Positions 24,277 to 33,675 of a stretch of 64,000 bases of DNA are shown here, one piece after another. The stretch lies in contig NZ_LXYG01000019.1 of the NCBI RefSeq assembly GCF_001650905.1, positions 62,001-126,000 of the forward strand, written 5' to 3'. The notes beneath the pieces were generated by a model, which saw only the letters and a list, made by a program, of their open reading frames with translations, did not search any database and had not been told where the DNA came from. The stretch is from Balneola sp. EhC07 (GTDB taxonomy: Bacteria; Bacteroidota; Rhodothermia; Balneolales; Balneolaceae). A program made the position numbers and the translations under genes. Position 1 is the stretch's first letter. The number at the start of each line of letters is the position of its first letter.

Positions 24277-25301
24277 TCCAATGAATCCCATGTAAGAATT
24301 TCCATTGTTTCATATGGTCTATTCACAGCCTTACCAATAATATCTTTCCACTTCATCGGAGAGATTCCATTACCTGGTCGAAGTGGTATAATATCTTCTT
24401 CTTTAAGAATTTCCCCTGCTTCAATAGCACGATTAGTGTGAATACTTTTTCTGGCAACCTGTTTATTTTCGGCTTCACTTGGGCTAGGTTCTTTTTTTCC
24501 GTTACCAGAAATTGCCTTCTCAGTATTTCTAATTGCTGTAACCATATCCCTAAGCTCTCCTGGTTCTAATGAGGCCCGGTGATCAGGTCCCGGTAAATTA
24601 CGATCAAGCGTGAAGTGTTTTTCTATGATTTTCGCTCCCAATGCAACCGCTGCTACAGGGACCTCAATTCCTAATGTATGATCAGAATATCCAACCTGTA
24701 CCTTAAACCGTTCTGCGATTGAATTCATAGCTTTCAAATTAACATCTTGCATTGGTGTTGGGTACTCTGTATTACAATGTAACACCGTGATATCGTTTTT
24801 TGTCAAACCATAATCGGTTAATACCTTTAATGCAGACTCAATCTCTTGCATATCAGCCATACCTGTTGAAAGAACCACAGGTTTTCCAGTTTCAGCTAAA
24901 CACTTAAGATATGGATAATTAGTAATTTCTCCAGACGGGCTTTTAAAAAAAGGAAGAGCAAATTGATTCAAAAAATCTATCCCCTCGACATCAAAAGCTG
25001 TAGATAAAAACTGGATTTCTCTTTTTTGGCATTCATTTATCAATGTTTGATGATCTTTCTCACTAAGCTCAAGAGACTTCAGCATGTTATACTGACTATC
25101 ATCTTCATTATCAATATTCTTAGATTGATATTTTGCCTTTTTAGCAGCTTTACTAACAATCTTATCTGCTCTAAATGTTTGGAATTTTACAATATCCACA
25201 CCTGCTTTTGAAGCTACATCAATAAGCTCAATAGCCTTGTCTATATCACCATTGTGATTAACTCCGGCTTCAGCAATTATAAGCACTCTATCAAAATTCA
25301 T
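24273..25301 (-). CDS. legI: N,N'-diacetyllegionaminate/N-acetylneuraminate synthase
   Basis: A canonical 342-residue NeuB-family synthase that condenses phosphoenolpyruvate with the 2-epimerised sugar. All marks are present: 'IIAEAGVNHNGD' at the N-terminus, 'VDIVKFQTFRADKIV', 'LHCNTEYPTP', 'VGYSDHTLGIEVP', 'IIEKHFTLDRNLPGPDHRAS', then a C-terminal SAF domain from about residue 285 ('ARKSIHTNRAIEAGEIL', 'RPGNGISP'). Specificity between neuraminate and legionaminate cannot be proved from motifs; the neighbouring LegB, LegC and LegH point to legionaminate. It overlaps the acetyltransferase gene by 4 bp on one side and legG by 4 bp on the other. Confidence 0.94.
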   Translation of the reverse strand: MNFDRVLIIAEAGVNHNGDIDKAIELIDVASKAGVDIVKFQTFRADKIVSKAAKKAKYQSKNIDNEDDSQYNMLKSLELSEKDHQTLINECQKREIQFLSTAFDVEGIDFLNQFALPFFKSPSGEITNYPYLKCLAETGKPVVLSTGMADMQEIESALKVLTDYGLTKNDITVLHCNTEYPTPMQDVNLKAMNSIAERFKVQVGYSDHTLGIEVPVAAVALGAKIIEKHFTLDRNLPGPDHRASLEPGELRDMVTAIRNTEKAISGNGKKEPSPSEAENKQVARKSIHTNRAIEAGEILKEEDIIPLRPGNGISPMKWKDIIGKAVNRPYETMEILTWDSLE

Positions 25302-25915
25302 ATTATTCGACCTGGATTACCCACAATTTTACTTCCATTCTGAACATTATCTAAAACAACTGCAGCCGCTCCGACTATTACGTCACTTCCAATCTCAACC
25401 CCTTCTTTAACAACAGCATTCGCACCAATAAATGATCGATCTCCTACTTTCACATTGCCTGCCAATACTGCACCTGGAGCAACATGTACACTGTTGCCTA
25501 TTTTACATTCGTGTTCAATAATGACTCCAGTATTCAAAATTACAGCTTTTCCAATTTTAACCATTGGGTTAATTGAAGTACCAGCCGCAACAAAAGTCCC
25601 TGCCCCAAATTCTACTTTAGAACCAACATTCGAAGATGGGTGAATAACTGTTAATAATGACTCCCTTTTTAAAGTCAATAACTCGGTAATTCCTTCTCTA
25701 ATTTTATTGTCACCAATTCCCAGAACAAATTCGAAACCGTTATCCCAACCTTCAAAATTTGAATTACCCTCAAACCCAATATATTCAAGCTTAAATGGAT
25801 TTTTGGCTTGCTTATGTTTTTCGGTATAACCAAAAATCTCAAAACCTGCTTTCTCTGCAGCGTCAAGTACGACAAATGAATGTCCTGAATATCCAATGAT
25901 TACTTGCTTACTCAT
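25298..25915 (-). CDS. legH: NeuD/PglD-family sugar N-acetyltransferase (LegH-like)
   Basis: A 205-residue acetyltransferase with an N-terminal nucleotide-sugar-binding Rossmann-like part ('QVIIGYSGHSFVVLDAAEKA', 'FVLGIGDNKIREGI') and a C-terminal left-handed beta-helix ('AGTFVAAGTSINPMVKIG', 'NSVHVAPGAVLAGNVKVG', 'VIVGAAAVVLDNV'). The catalytic histidine lies in 'GVIIEHECKIG'. In the legionaminate pathway LegH acetylates the 4-amino group of the product of LegC. It overlaps legC by 8 bp and legI by 4 bp. Confidence 0.92.
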   Translation of the reverse strand: MSKQVIIGYSGHSFVVLDAAEKAGFEIFGYTEKHKQAKNPFKLEYIGFEGNSNFEGWDNGFEFVLGIGDNKIREGITELLTLKRESLLTVIHPSSNVGSKVEFGAGTFVAAGTSINPMVKIGKAVILNTGVIIEHECKIGNSVHVAPGAVLAGNVKVGDRSFIGANAVVKEGVEIGSDVIVGAAAVVLDNVQNGSKIVGNPGRII

Positions 25916-27059
25916 TAATAATCACACTACTTGGAATATTTACGATTCGACCTTCTAAATACTCTGCATTTTTTTGTGTATCACGAAAACAATGTGCATA
26001 CATAGGCAATTTGTGCATCAACTGCCAAATTGGTCGAGTCATGACACCTTTTTTATTTGTTTGATTGAGAAACAGATCCCGCTCTTTTCGGTCATTTAGT
26101 TCTACACACATTAACCAATAATTTGCTTTGGTATCTGGATTCTCAGTTCTGAATTGAATCCCTTTTTCTTCAAAAAATGACTCATATCTTTCGGCCAGTT
26201 TTCTTTTATTTTCTATAAATGAGTTTAATTGTTCCAATTGGGCACATATCAAAGCTGCATTCAAGTTTGGCATTCTGTAATTGTGACCAACTTCATCATG
26301 TATATATTCGTACTTGTGATTTTTTTTCGCAGTAGTTGTAAGGTGTTTAGCAAAATCTCCTGATTGTTTATCATTCGTTACAATTGCTCCTCCCCCTCCT
26401 GCAGTTACAATCTTGTTACCATTAAAAGAATAAATTCCAAACTGTCCAAAACTGCCGGTTGGTTTACCATGGTAGTTTGAACCAATAGATTCAGCAGCAT
26501 CTTCTACCACTGGAATATTCCATTTATCACAAACTTCAAGAAGTTCATTCAAATGTACCGGAAATCCAAAAGTATGCATTGGCAAACATGCCGAAATTTT
26601 GCGGCCTGTTCTATTATTATAACAACCTTCCTCCCTTAGTTCCCCATACTCTTCAAGAAATGACTCTACCGCTTTAGGAGACAGCCCCATTGTGTCCACA
26701 TCTACATCCAAAAAAACAGGTTTAGCATTATTATAAGCAATAGCATTAGCGGTGGCAACGAAAGTAAGTGCTTGCGTTATTACTTCATCACTTTCCTTAA
26801 CCCCAGCCAAGCGAAGTGCAACTTGAAGTGCCGCTGTCCCATTAACTACAGCTACAGCTCTTTTCGTTTGAGATATTTCAGCCATCATCTCTTCAAACTT
26901 ATCTACATAAGCCCCTACCGAGGAAACAAAAGTAGACTCTATTGTTTCCAAGACATACTTCTTTTCGTTGCCCAGAAAACGAGGCTCGTGTAGTGGGATG
27001 AAATCAGTTGTTTTATACTGCTCCTGAACAAATTCTATAAATTTCTCTACTTGATTCAT
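25908..27059 (-). CDS. legC: LegC-type PLP-dependent sugar aminotransferase
   Basis: A 383-residue DegT/DnrJ/EryC1/StrS-family aminotransferase. It puts an amino group on C4 of the 4-keto sugar made by LegB. Typical features are 'VVNGTAALQVALRLAGV' for PLP-phosphate binding, 'PVVEDAAESIGSNYHGKPTG' with the PLP-pyridine aspartate, and 'GIYSFNGNKIVTAGGGGAIV' with the Schiff-base lysine. The N-terminal 'LHEPRFLGNEKKYVLETI' is typical of LegC. Its ATG overlaps the stop of legB by one base, so the two are coupled. Confidence 0.94.
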   Translation of the reverse strand: MNQVEKFIEFVQEQYKTTDFIPLHEPRFLGNEKKYVLETIESTFVSSVGAYVDKFEEMMAEISQTKRAVAVVNGTAALQVALRLAGVKESDEVITQALTFVATANAIAYNNAKPVFLDVDVDTMGLSPKAVESFLEEYGELREEGCYNNRTGRKISACLPMHTFGFPVHLNELLEVCDKWNIPVVEDAAESIGSNYHGKPTGSFGQFGIYSFNGNKIVTAGGGGAIVTNDKQSGDFAKHLTTTAKKNHKYEYIHDEVGHNYRMPNLNAALICAQLEQLNSFIENKRKLAERYESFFEEKGIQFRTENPDTKANYWLMCVELNDRKERDLFLNQTNKKGVMTRPIWQLMHKLPMYAHCFRDTQKNAEYLEGRIVNIPSSVIINE

Positions 27060-28246
27060 TACATCTTAGAATCTAAATATTTACCAGTCTCCTTATGATC
27101 AAAACCAGAAAGCAGATCATGAAAAAGATTTACCAAATCAGCTTTTGTCCAATTAAGACTTTCCTTCATACTTTGAACTTTTTTTAAGAAATATTCCAGT
27201 TTTTCTTCTTCAAAACTGAGAGCACTTTTAACAATTCCCAAATTTTTAAACCTTTCTAAATCAAGTCTTTCACCTTCTACAAAAAACTCCTCAAAATCTT
27301 TTTCACCAGTAGTATCACTCTTTGTGAACAAACAAGGCCATTTTCCTTCTTGCGGTAAAACATCAACCAATTCCCTAGCTTCATCTTCACTAGAACACAA
27401 ATAAGCTTCATACCCCCTCATATCCAAATATTTAACAGCAATTTCGGAAAAAGTGATTAAATGTAGGTCTTCACTTAATTTTGGAAAAAAAATATCCCGA
27501 TTATCTCCCAATAAGCAGGACATCAAACACAATTCCCCTGATTCTTGCGGGGTGACGAAATAGCGTTTAATATCATTTGGAGCAACTACAGGCTGTTTTT
27601 TTTGGATACGCTGGTTAAAGCTATGCAAGAGCGAACCGTCGGAAAAAGCAACATTCGCAAATCGGGCAGTAGAAATATCAATACTCTGACTTTCTCGCAT
27701 CAGAAAAAGCTCCATAATTCGTTTAGAAGCACCCATCATATTTACAGGATTAGCCGCTTTATCCGTTGAAACGCAAAAATATTTCTTAGTTCCTTTATCT
27801 CTAGCCTGCTGTATGGTTTTAATCGTATTCAAAATATTTACCTCCACCATTCTCATAAGGGTAAAAGGATCTTTTTCACTTCTTACATGTTTCAATGCTG
27901 ACAAATTTAATACGTAATCATATTGCCCATCAGCTTTTATAAAAGCATCGTATTCGAACGAACCAGCATCAAGTGCAAAGGTTTTAAATTCACCATTTAT
28001 ATACCCTAATGAACTCCGAAGATCGCGAACCAATTCTACCATGTTATTTTCACTAATATCAACAACATGCAATTTTTTTGGGTTTCTTTTGAATATTTCC
28101 TTTGTAACTGCTTGTCCAATCGAACCAGCTCCACCAATTACTAAAAATGTCGAATTAGATACTTGCTCATTCAATTCTTTTTCCTTGACAGAAATATCAC
28201 TTTTAAACAGTTCTTTTTTTCTACCGATAAGGTTTATAACATCCAT
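27059..28246 (-). CDS. legB: NDP-GlcNAc 4,6-dehydratase (LegB-like)
   Basis: A 395-residue short-chain-dehydrogenase/epimerase of the FlaA1/PglF-LegB branch. NAD(P) binding shows 'FLVIGGAGSIGQAVTKEIF'; 'STDKAANPVNMMGASKRIME' carries the catalytic region, with Met in place of Tyr in the YxxxK motif as in PglF/WbpM-type dehydratases. It removes water from the NDP-GlcNAc to give the 4-keto-6-deoxy sugar, the first committed step to legionaminate. The C-terminal tail beyond residue 300, with the 'TSDTTGEKDFEEFFVEGE'-like region, is typical of the LegB group. ATG at 28246, 4 bp after the gmd stop. Confidence 0.92.
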   Translation of the reverse strand: MDVINLIGRKKELFKSDISVKEKELNEQVSNSTFLVIGGAGSIGQAVTKEIFKRNPKKLHVVDISENNMVELVRDLRSSLGYINGEFKTFALDAGSFEYDAFIKADGQYDYVLNLSALKHVRSEKDPFTLMRMVEVNILNTIKTIQQARDKGTKKYFCVSTDKAANPVNMMGASKRIMELFLMRESQSIDISTARFANVAFSDGSLLHSFNQRIQKKQPVVAPNDIKRYFVTPQESGELCLMSCLLGDNRDIFFPKLSEDLHLITFSEIAVKYLDMRGYEAYLCSSEDEARELVDVLPQEGKWPCLFTKSDTTGEKDFEEFFVEGERLDLERFKNLGIVKSALSFEEEKLEYFLKKVQSMKESLNWTKADLVNLFHDLLSGFDHKETGKYLDSKM

Positions 28247-28250
28247 AATC

Positions 28251-29399
28251 CTATTCAGCTTGTTTTAAAATTTTATGTCCCGCCTCTTTAAGATCTAAGT
28301 CTTTTCTAAATAGCTTTACATCTGCTTTCATCATGTCTTTCAATAGAGCTTGCAAATCGTACTTGGGTTCCCAATTTAGTTTTTCTTTAGCTTTCGACGA
28401 GTCTCCAATTAACAGTTCTACCTCTGTTGGACGAAAATAACGAGGATCTACTTCAATTACTTTTTTTCCTACTTTCAAGTTCGAGTCATTAAATTTTAGA
28501 GCTGTTGAAGACTCATACTTTTTTTCATCAATAAAGTCAATGACCCCTGTTTCTTCAATCCCTTCACCTTCAAAGCGTAAATGAATACCTACTTCGGTAA
28601 AAGCCAAGGTTATAAAATCACGCACTTTTGTTGTTACTCCAGTGGCAATTACAAAATCTTCTGGTTTTTCCTGCTGCAGGATACGCCACATAGCATCCAC
28701 ATAATCTTTAGCATGCCCCCAATCTCGCTTGGCATCCATATTTCCAATGTACATTTTATCCTGCAACCCTAAAGCAATTTTTGCTGCAGCTCTTGTAATT
28801 TTACGAGTTACAAAAGTCTCTCCACGTAATGGCGATTCATGATTGAACAAGATGCCATTACATGCAAACATATCATAGGCTTCGCGATAATTTACAGTAA
28901 TCCAGTAGGCGTACATTTTTGCAACTGCATAAGGTGATCGTGGGTAAAATGGTGTTTTTTCCGATTGAGGAACCTCTTGAACTAAACCATATAACTCAGA
29001 AGTGGACGCCTGATAAATTCTTGTTTTACTTTCCATTCCAAGTAATCTAACAGCTTCTAAAATCCTCAACGTACCTATCCCATCAGCATTTGCAGTGTAT
29101 TCTGGTGTATCAAAACTAACCTTTACATGGCTCATAGCTGCTAAGTTATAAATCTCATCAGGTTCACATTCTTTAATAATTCGAGTCAAATTCATAGAAT
29201 CGGTCATATCACCATAATGCAAAAACAATCTTTGGTTCTCAACATGTGGATCTTGATAAAGATGGTCTATACGATCAGTATTGAACAACGAGGCCCTTCT
29301 TTTTATCCCATGTACTGTATACCCCTTTTCTAATAATAATTCAGCTAGATAGGCACCGTCTTGCCCCGTAATCCCTGTTATTAGTGCGACTTTATTCAT
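28251..29399 (-). CDS. gmd: GDP-mannose 4,6-dehydratase
   Basis: A 382-residue GDP-mannose dehydratase that makes GDP-4-keto-6-deoxymannose. Landmarks: '[20 protein letters not shown]' at the N-terminus, '[18 protein letters not shown]', '[17 protein letters not shown]', '[20 protein letters not shown]' with the YxxxK pair, and '[19 protein letters not shown]'. It is normal in length and intact. With the GDP-fucose synthase at 29764 it makes GDP-L-fucose, although the two genes are separated by 364 bp without a gene, so gmd and the nonulosonate genes may have their own promoter in that gap. Confidence 0.96.
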   Translation of the reverse strand: MNKVALITGITGQDGAYLAELLLEKGYTVHGIKRRASLFNTDRIDHLYQDPHVENQRLFLHYGDMTDSMNLTRIIKECEPDEIYNLAAMSHVKVSFDTPEYTANADGIGTLRILEAVRLLGMESKTRIYQASTSELYGLVQEVPQSEKTPFYPRSPYAVAKMYAYWITVNYREAYDMFACNGILFNHESPLRGETFVTRKITRAAAKIALGLQDKMYIGNMDAKRDWGHAKDYVDAMWRILQQEKPEDFVIATGVTTKVRDFITLAFTEVGIHLRFEGEGIEETGVIDFIDEKKYESSTALKFNDSNLKVGKKVIEVDPRYFRPTEVELLIGDSSKAKEKLNWEPKYDLQALLKDMMKADVKLFRKDLDLKEAGHKILKQAE

Positions 29400-29763
29400 T
29401 TATTATTACTTATTATTTTAGTCTTTTTGAAATAAATTATGGAGTTTAATAAACGCTGTTGTTACGTTCTCTAAATCTGCTTTAATTCACAATATATTTA
29501 ATCAGAACAACTGATTTAATTTTACTACACCAAGTTACAGATATTAAAAATGTAGATATTTTAAATCTTTATAGCTCCCTACGATCAGACTACCGAATAT
29601 TAAGTCATATCGATTTTTATGATCATATTACCTTTGAGATCAAATTAAATTATTTGGGAAAGTTGATCTTAATTTATCTTATATAGCTTAACGGTGAAGC
29701 CATATGGTTTTACTCCCATAAACTTTAAGATCCAAATCTATATTCTGTTTTAACTCAAACTCC
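29400..29763. other. 364-bp gene-free spacer between fcl and gmd
   Basis: No open frame is credible here on either strand. The DNA is very AT-rich. One inverted repeat is seen, AGATCAA at 29637-29643 and TTGATCT at 29663-29669 with a 19-nt loop. This is the largest gap inside the minus-strand locus, so an internal promoter for gmd and the genes after it is likely, but I cannot point to specific boxes. Confidence 0.4.
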
Positions 29764-30726
29764 TCAATTACCTATTTTTACTTCCTTTAGTATTTTCTGG
29801 TTTTCTAAAAACCAGCCATATGTAGTCTCAATACCTTTCTTCAGACTTATTTTCGCTTTCCAACCAAGTTCATTAATACGAGAAACATTCATTAATTTTC
29901 TTGGTGTCCCATCGGGTTTGGAAACATCCCATTCAATAATTCCCTTATGACCGATTACTCCCTGAATAGTTTCTGCAAGTTCTTTAATCATTAAATCTTT
30001 TCCAGTTCCCACATTAATCAGATCGTGATCTAATTTGCCCTCATATTCCATTATAAACCGTACTGATTCTGCTAAATCGCTTGTATGAAGAAATTCACGC
30101 TTAGGAGAACCACTACCCCATAAAGATACCGGTGTATGCCCAGCTTGTTTAGCTTCATGGAACTTACGCATCATTGCAGGCAAAACATGAGATGTTTCTA
30201 AATTAAAATTGTCCCGTGGACCATATAAATTAGTCGGCATCAAAGATATATAATTTCTTCCATATTCCTTGTTTAAAGCCTGACACATCTTAACTCCCGT
30301 GATCTTAGCTATAGCATACCATTCATTTGTAGGTTCTAAAGATCCCGTAAGCAAGTAATCTTCTTTTAATGGCTGAGAAGCCATTTTAGGATAAATACAA
30401 GAACTTCCCAAAAAGATTAAATCCTGAACATTATTTTGATGAGCCGCGTTAATTAAATTAGCCTCAATCATCAAGTTTTCATATAAGAATTCCCAAGGAT
30501 ACTCACTATTTGCCAATATTCCCCCAACACGAGCAGCGGCAATAATAACCACTTCGGGCCTATTTTCATTAACAAAATTATTGCAGCCCTCCTGATTTGT
30601 AAGATCTAGTTCATTGCTCGTAGCAGTAATTATATTGTTATATCCATTAAACTTTAAATTCTCAACAATAGATGAACCCACCATCCCTCTGTGCCCTGCA
30701 ATAAATATTTTTGAATCCTTATTCAT
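29764..30726 (-). CDS. fcl: GDP-L-fucose synthase
   Basis: A 320-residue epimerase/reductase that converts GDP-4-keto-6-deoxymannose to GDP-L-fucose. Features: 'IFIAGHRGMVGSSIVENL' (NADP-binding), 'FLGSSCIYPKMASQPLKEDY' and 'PTNEWYAIAKITGVKMCQAL' with the YxxxK pair, and 'NLYGPRDNFNLETSHVLPA'. All are standard for WcaG/Fcl. It has an ATG at 30726 and follows the UDP-HexNAc epimerase gene by 41 bp. Together with gmd it argues for fucose (or a fucosamine-like sugar) in the polymer. Confidence 0.95.
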   Translation of the reverse strand: MNKDSKIFIAGHRGMVGSSIVENLKFNGYNNIITATSNELDLTNQEGCNNFVNENRPEVVIIAAARVGGILANSEYPWEFLYENLMIEANLINAAHQNNVQDLIFLGSSCIYPKMASQPLKEDYLLTGSLEPTNEWYAIAKITGVKMCQALNKEYGRNYISLMPTNLYGPRDNFNLETSHVLPAMMRKFHEAKQAGHTPVSLWGSGSPKREFLHTSDLAESVRFIMEYEGKLDHDLINVGTGKDLMIKELAETIQGVIGHKGIIEWDVSKPDGTPRKLMNVSRINELGWKAKISLKKGIETTYGWFLENQKILKEVKIGN

Positions 30727-30767
30727 CGATCTATTTCCAATAACATGTTTTGTTATATAATATTTGA

Positions 30768-31739
30768 TTACTCATTCGTAAAAAGCTTATACCAATTATA
30801 AACTTTTTCTAATCCTTCAATGAATGAAACTTCAGGGTTATAATTTAAATGCTCAATAATTTTTGATATATCTGCTTCAGAATGTAAAACATCACCTGGG
30901 CGAGTTGGTCCATAGATAGGTTGAATATCTTTACCGCTAATGGCCTGTAATGCATAAACCAATTCATTTAAAGAAATTCTTTCGTTGCAAGCTACATTAT
31001 ATATTTCATTTAATGATTTTTCGTTCTTAGTAAATAAAGCTAAGTCATTGGCCTGAATAGCGTTATTTACATATGTAAAATCACGGCTATGGTTCCCTTT
31101 TCCGTTAATAGTTGGAGATTTACCATCAATAAATGCTTGACAAAAAATTGGAATAACCGCAGCATATGGGTTACTAGGGTTTTGTTTGGGGCCAAAAACA
31201 TTGAAATATCGTAAACCTACAAAATTTAGTCCGTAAGTTTTGTGAAATACATCTGCAAATTGTTCAATTGATAATTTTGTAACCGCATAGGGGCTAAGTG
31301 GGTTTCCGATTTTATTTTCCACTTTAGGTAAACTAGGGTGGTCACCATAAGTACTTGAACTGCATGCCAAAACAATTCTATCTATATTATTCTCTACAGC
31401 AGCATGCAAAATATTAACTGTACCTAAAATATTAACTTCTGCAGAACGCATTGGGTTTTCTATAGATCTAGGTACTGAACCAAGCGCTGCCTGGTGTGTA
31501 ATTTTATCTATACCTTTTGTCGCGTCTAAGCAAGTTTCATAACTACAGATGTCACCTTTAACAAATTCGAACTTTGGATGTCTTTCAAATTCTTTTAAGT
31601 TCTCGTAGTAACCGCTTGAAAGGTCGTCTAATATCCTTACCAAAGCTATGCGCTCATCTTTCAGAAAATATTCAACCAGATTAGAACCAATAAAACCCGC
31701 ACCACCTGTTATTAATAAATTAATTTCTTTTTCTTTCAT
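30768..31739 (-). CDS. UDP-N-acetylhexosamine(uronate) 4-epimerase (WbpP/TviC-like)
   Basis: A 323-residue NAD-dependent SDR epimerase. 'LLITGGAGFIGSNLVEYFL' binds NAD; 'HQAALGSVPRSIENPMRS' is the marker of the WbpP/TviC group acting on N-acetylated substrates; 'ACSSSTYGDHPSLPK' and 'LSPYAVTKLSIEQF' supply Ser and the YxxxK pair. It should interconvert UDP-GlcNAc and UDP-GalNAc, or the corresponding uronic acids. It follows the UDP-HexNAc dehydrogenase gene by 19 bp, so the pair probably delivers UDP-GalNAcA (as in Vi antigen or P. aeruginosa O6). Confidence 0.92.
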   Translation of the reverse strand: MKEKEINLLITGGAGFIGSNLVEYFLKDERIALVRILDDLSSGYYENLKEFERHPKFEFVKGDICSYETCLDATKGIDKITHQAALGSVPRSIENPMRSAEVNILGTVNILHAAVENNIDRIVLACSSSTYGDHPSLPKVENKIGNPLSPYAVTKLSIEQFADVFHKTYGLNFVGLRYFNVFGPKQNPSNPYAAVIPIFCQAFIDGKSPTINGKGNHSRDFTYVNNAIQANDLALFTKNEKSLNEIYNVACNERISLNELVYALQAISGKDIQPIYGPTRPGDVLHSEADISKIIEHLNYNPEVSFIEGLEKVYNWYKLFTNE

Positions 31740-31758
31740 ATAATTTCTCAGGCAGGTA

Positions 31759-33048
31759 CTATAGTCGCTTATCCACTTTACTTTTATCTAAAAAGCTTTT
31801 TACATCATAAACCACACAATTTTTATTTTTTTCAATTTGAAGATTTCTAAATTTTTCGTGAGATACGGCTAAAATAATAGCCGAATATTTCTTAAAATTC
31901 TGAAGATCATCACTGTTTAATAAACTTATACCATACTCTTCTTTCACTTCTTCAGGGTCAGCCCAAGGATCCAAAACTTCGACATTTGTATCATAACTTT
32001 TTAATTCATTGTAAATATCAATAGCTCTTGTATTTCTAATATCCGGACAGTTTTCTTTAAACGTAATACCTAGCATAAGAATATTTGACCCAATCACTTT
32101 GAGGTCCTTCCGCATCATACATTTTATTACTTCGGTTGCTACATGTTTACCCATACTATCATTTATTCTTCTTCCGGCAAGTATTATTTCCGGATGATAT
32201 CCCACCTCTTGAGCTTTTTGAGCTAAATAATAAGGATCTACTCCAATGCAATGTCCACCAACTAGACCGGGTCGGAAAGGCAGGAAATTCCATTTTGTTC
32301 CTGCAGCCTCTAAAACGTCTTCGGTATCAATTTCGAGTAAATTAAATATCTTAGATAATTCATTCACAAAAGCAATATTAATATCTCTTTGCGAATTCTC
32401 TATAACTTTTGCTGCTTCGGCAACTTTAATACTTGGAGCTAGATGAGTTCCAGCAGTTATAATTGACTTATATAAATCGTCAACAAACTGGCCTGATTCA
32501 GGAGTTGAACCCGAAGTCACTTTCAAAATCTTGGTTAAAGTATGTTCCTTATCCCCCGGATTAATTCTCTCAGGACTATATCCTACTGTAAAATCTTTAT
32601 TAAATTTTAATCTGGATATTTTTTCAAGAACGGGAATACAATCATCTTCTGTTACCCCAGGATATACAGTAGATTCATAAATAACCACATCTCCTTTTTT
32701 AAGTATTTTACCTACGGTTTCACTTGCCTTAACCAAAGGAGTTAGCACAGGACGGTTATGCTTATCGGTAGGAGTAGGAACAGTTATGATATATACGTTG
32801 CAATTCTCTAAACCTTTAGCATCGCATACAACCTTTAACCCTTTTTCATTAATATTGGAGTTTAATACTGATTTCAAATCATCATCAAGTACTTCTAACG
32901 TACGATCATGACCATTGTTTAATTCACTTACTCTATTTTTATTGATATCGAAACCAACAGTTGAGAATTTTTTTGCGAATTCTACAGCAAGTGGTAACCC
33001 GACATAGCCTAAGCCAATAATACCAATTCTAGCTCTTTCTATATTCAA
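31759..33048 (-). CDS. nucleotide-sugar 6-dehydrogenase (WbpO/TviB-like)
   Basis: A 429-residue NAD-dependent UDP-HexNAc dehydrogenase that oxidises C6 to a uronic acid. The N-terminal Rossmann motif is '[17 protein letters not shown]'; the catalytic cysteine lies in '[19 protein letters not shown]' at about residue 265; '[19 protein letters not shown]' marks the C-terminal UDP-binding domain of the WbpO/TviB type. No ATG is available: an in-frame TAA lies just upstream, and the first usable start is a TTG at 33048, a rarely used start. It lies 24 bp after the SLBB gene. Confidence 0.93.
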   Translation of the reverse strand: MNIERARIGIIGLGYVGLPLAVEFAKKFSTVGFDINKNRVSELNNGHDRTLEVLDDDLKSVLNSNINEKGLKVVCDAKGLENCNVYIITVPTPTDKHNRPVLTPLVKASETVGKILKKGDVVIYESTVYPGVTEDDCIPVLEKISRLKFNKDFTVGYSPERINPGDKEHTLTKILKVTSGSTPESGQFVDDLYKSIITAGTHLAPSIKVAEAAKVIENSQRDINIAFVNELSKIFNLLEIDTEDVLEAAGTKWNFLPFRPGLVGGHCIGVDPYYLAQKAQEVGYHPEIILAGRRINDSMGKHVATEVIKCMMRKDLKVIGSNILMLGITFKENCPDIRNTRAIDIYNELKSYDTNVEVLDPWADPEEVKEEYGISLLNSDDLQNFKKYSAIILAVSHEKFRNLQIEKNKNCVVYDVKSFLDKSKVDKRL

Positions 33049-33072
33049 TTTTTTGAATCCTTAAATTCTATT

Positions 33073-33609
33073 TTAATTGCCATTTAATCTATCCAATAGT
33101 ATAATAGTGGATGCAACAGCAGATACTGTTGATGCAAACACTCCTAAATAATCTCTGAATGAAGGACGTCTTTTTACCCTAACAGTAACAGTTTGATTAT
33201 TCTTTAATTTAAATTCCCTCAACCCTTTCGGAAAAGGCTCTTCGAATCTATATTTAAACTTGCTAATAGTTTGAGTACCACTTTCGGGATCAAAGTCTTG
33301 AATGTTTATCTCTACCCTCATTTTTGACCAATCTATCTGAGTTTGACCATCCCTTAATGTAATCGGCCCAAAACTATATGATAACAACTGAGTTAAATCG
33401 GTACCTTTAGGAATTAAATATCGTCCTGAACTACCTACATCCCCCCAAACATTAATAGAATCTGAAAGTTGTCCTGGCTCAGAAATTCGGATTACTCTCT
33501 CACCTATTCTAAACTGCTGAGATGCTGAATTCATTTGACTACTTTGTGCTTTTACTAACGAACTTGCTATCACAAACACCAAAAAAAGTGCAATTCCTAT
33601 TTGTTTCAC
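33073..33609 (-). CDS. short SLBB-domain polysaccharide-export protein
   Basis: A 178-residue envelope protein with a signal peptide (about residues 1-21, ending 'SLVKAQ'), an SLBB-like domain at about 50-80 ('SINVWGDVGSSGRYLIPKGT' then 'LTQLLSYSFGP') and a hydrophobic segment near the C-terminus ('YLGVFASTVSAVASTIILLD'). SLBB domains occur in Wza-type outer-membrane exporters, but here the long Poly_export domain is missing, so this is a reduced or accessory export protein. The start is a GTG at 33609. As first of the polymer genes proper, it probably works with the divergent Wzc. No full-length Wza is in the window. Confidence 0.75.
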   Translation of the reverse strand: MKQIGIALFLVFVIASSLVKAQSSQMNSASQQFRIGERVIRISEPGQLSDSINVWGDVGSSGRYLIPKGTDLTQLLSYSFGPITLRDGQTQIDWSKMRVEINIQDFDPESGTQTISKFKYRFEEPFPKGLREFKLKNNQTVTVRVKRRPSFRDYLGVFASTVSAVASTIILLDRLNGN

Positions 33610-33675
33610 TATTGCTTAATTATAATTAATCTTTACGGTGGGCAAAAATATGTATTTATTTATTGAAATTTTATT

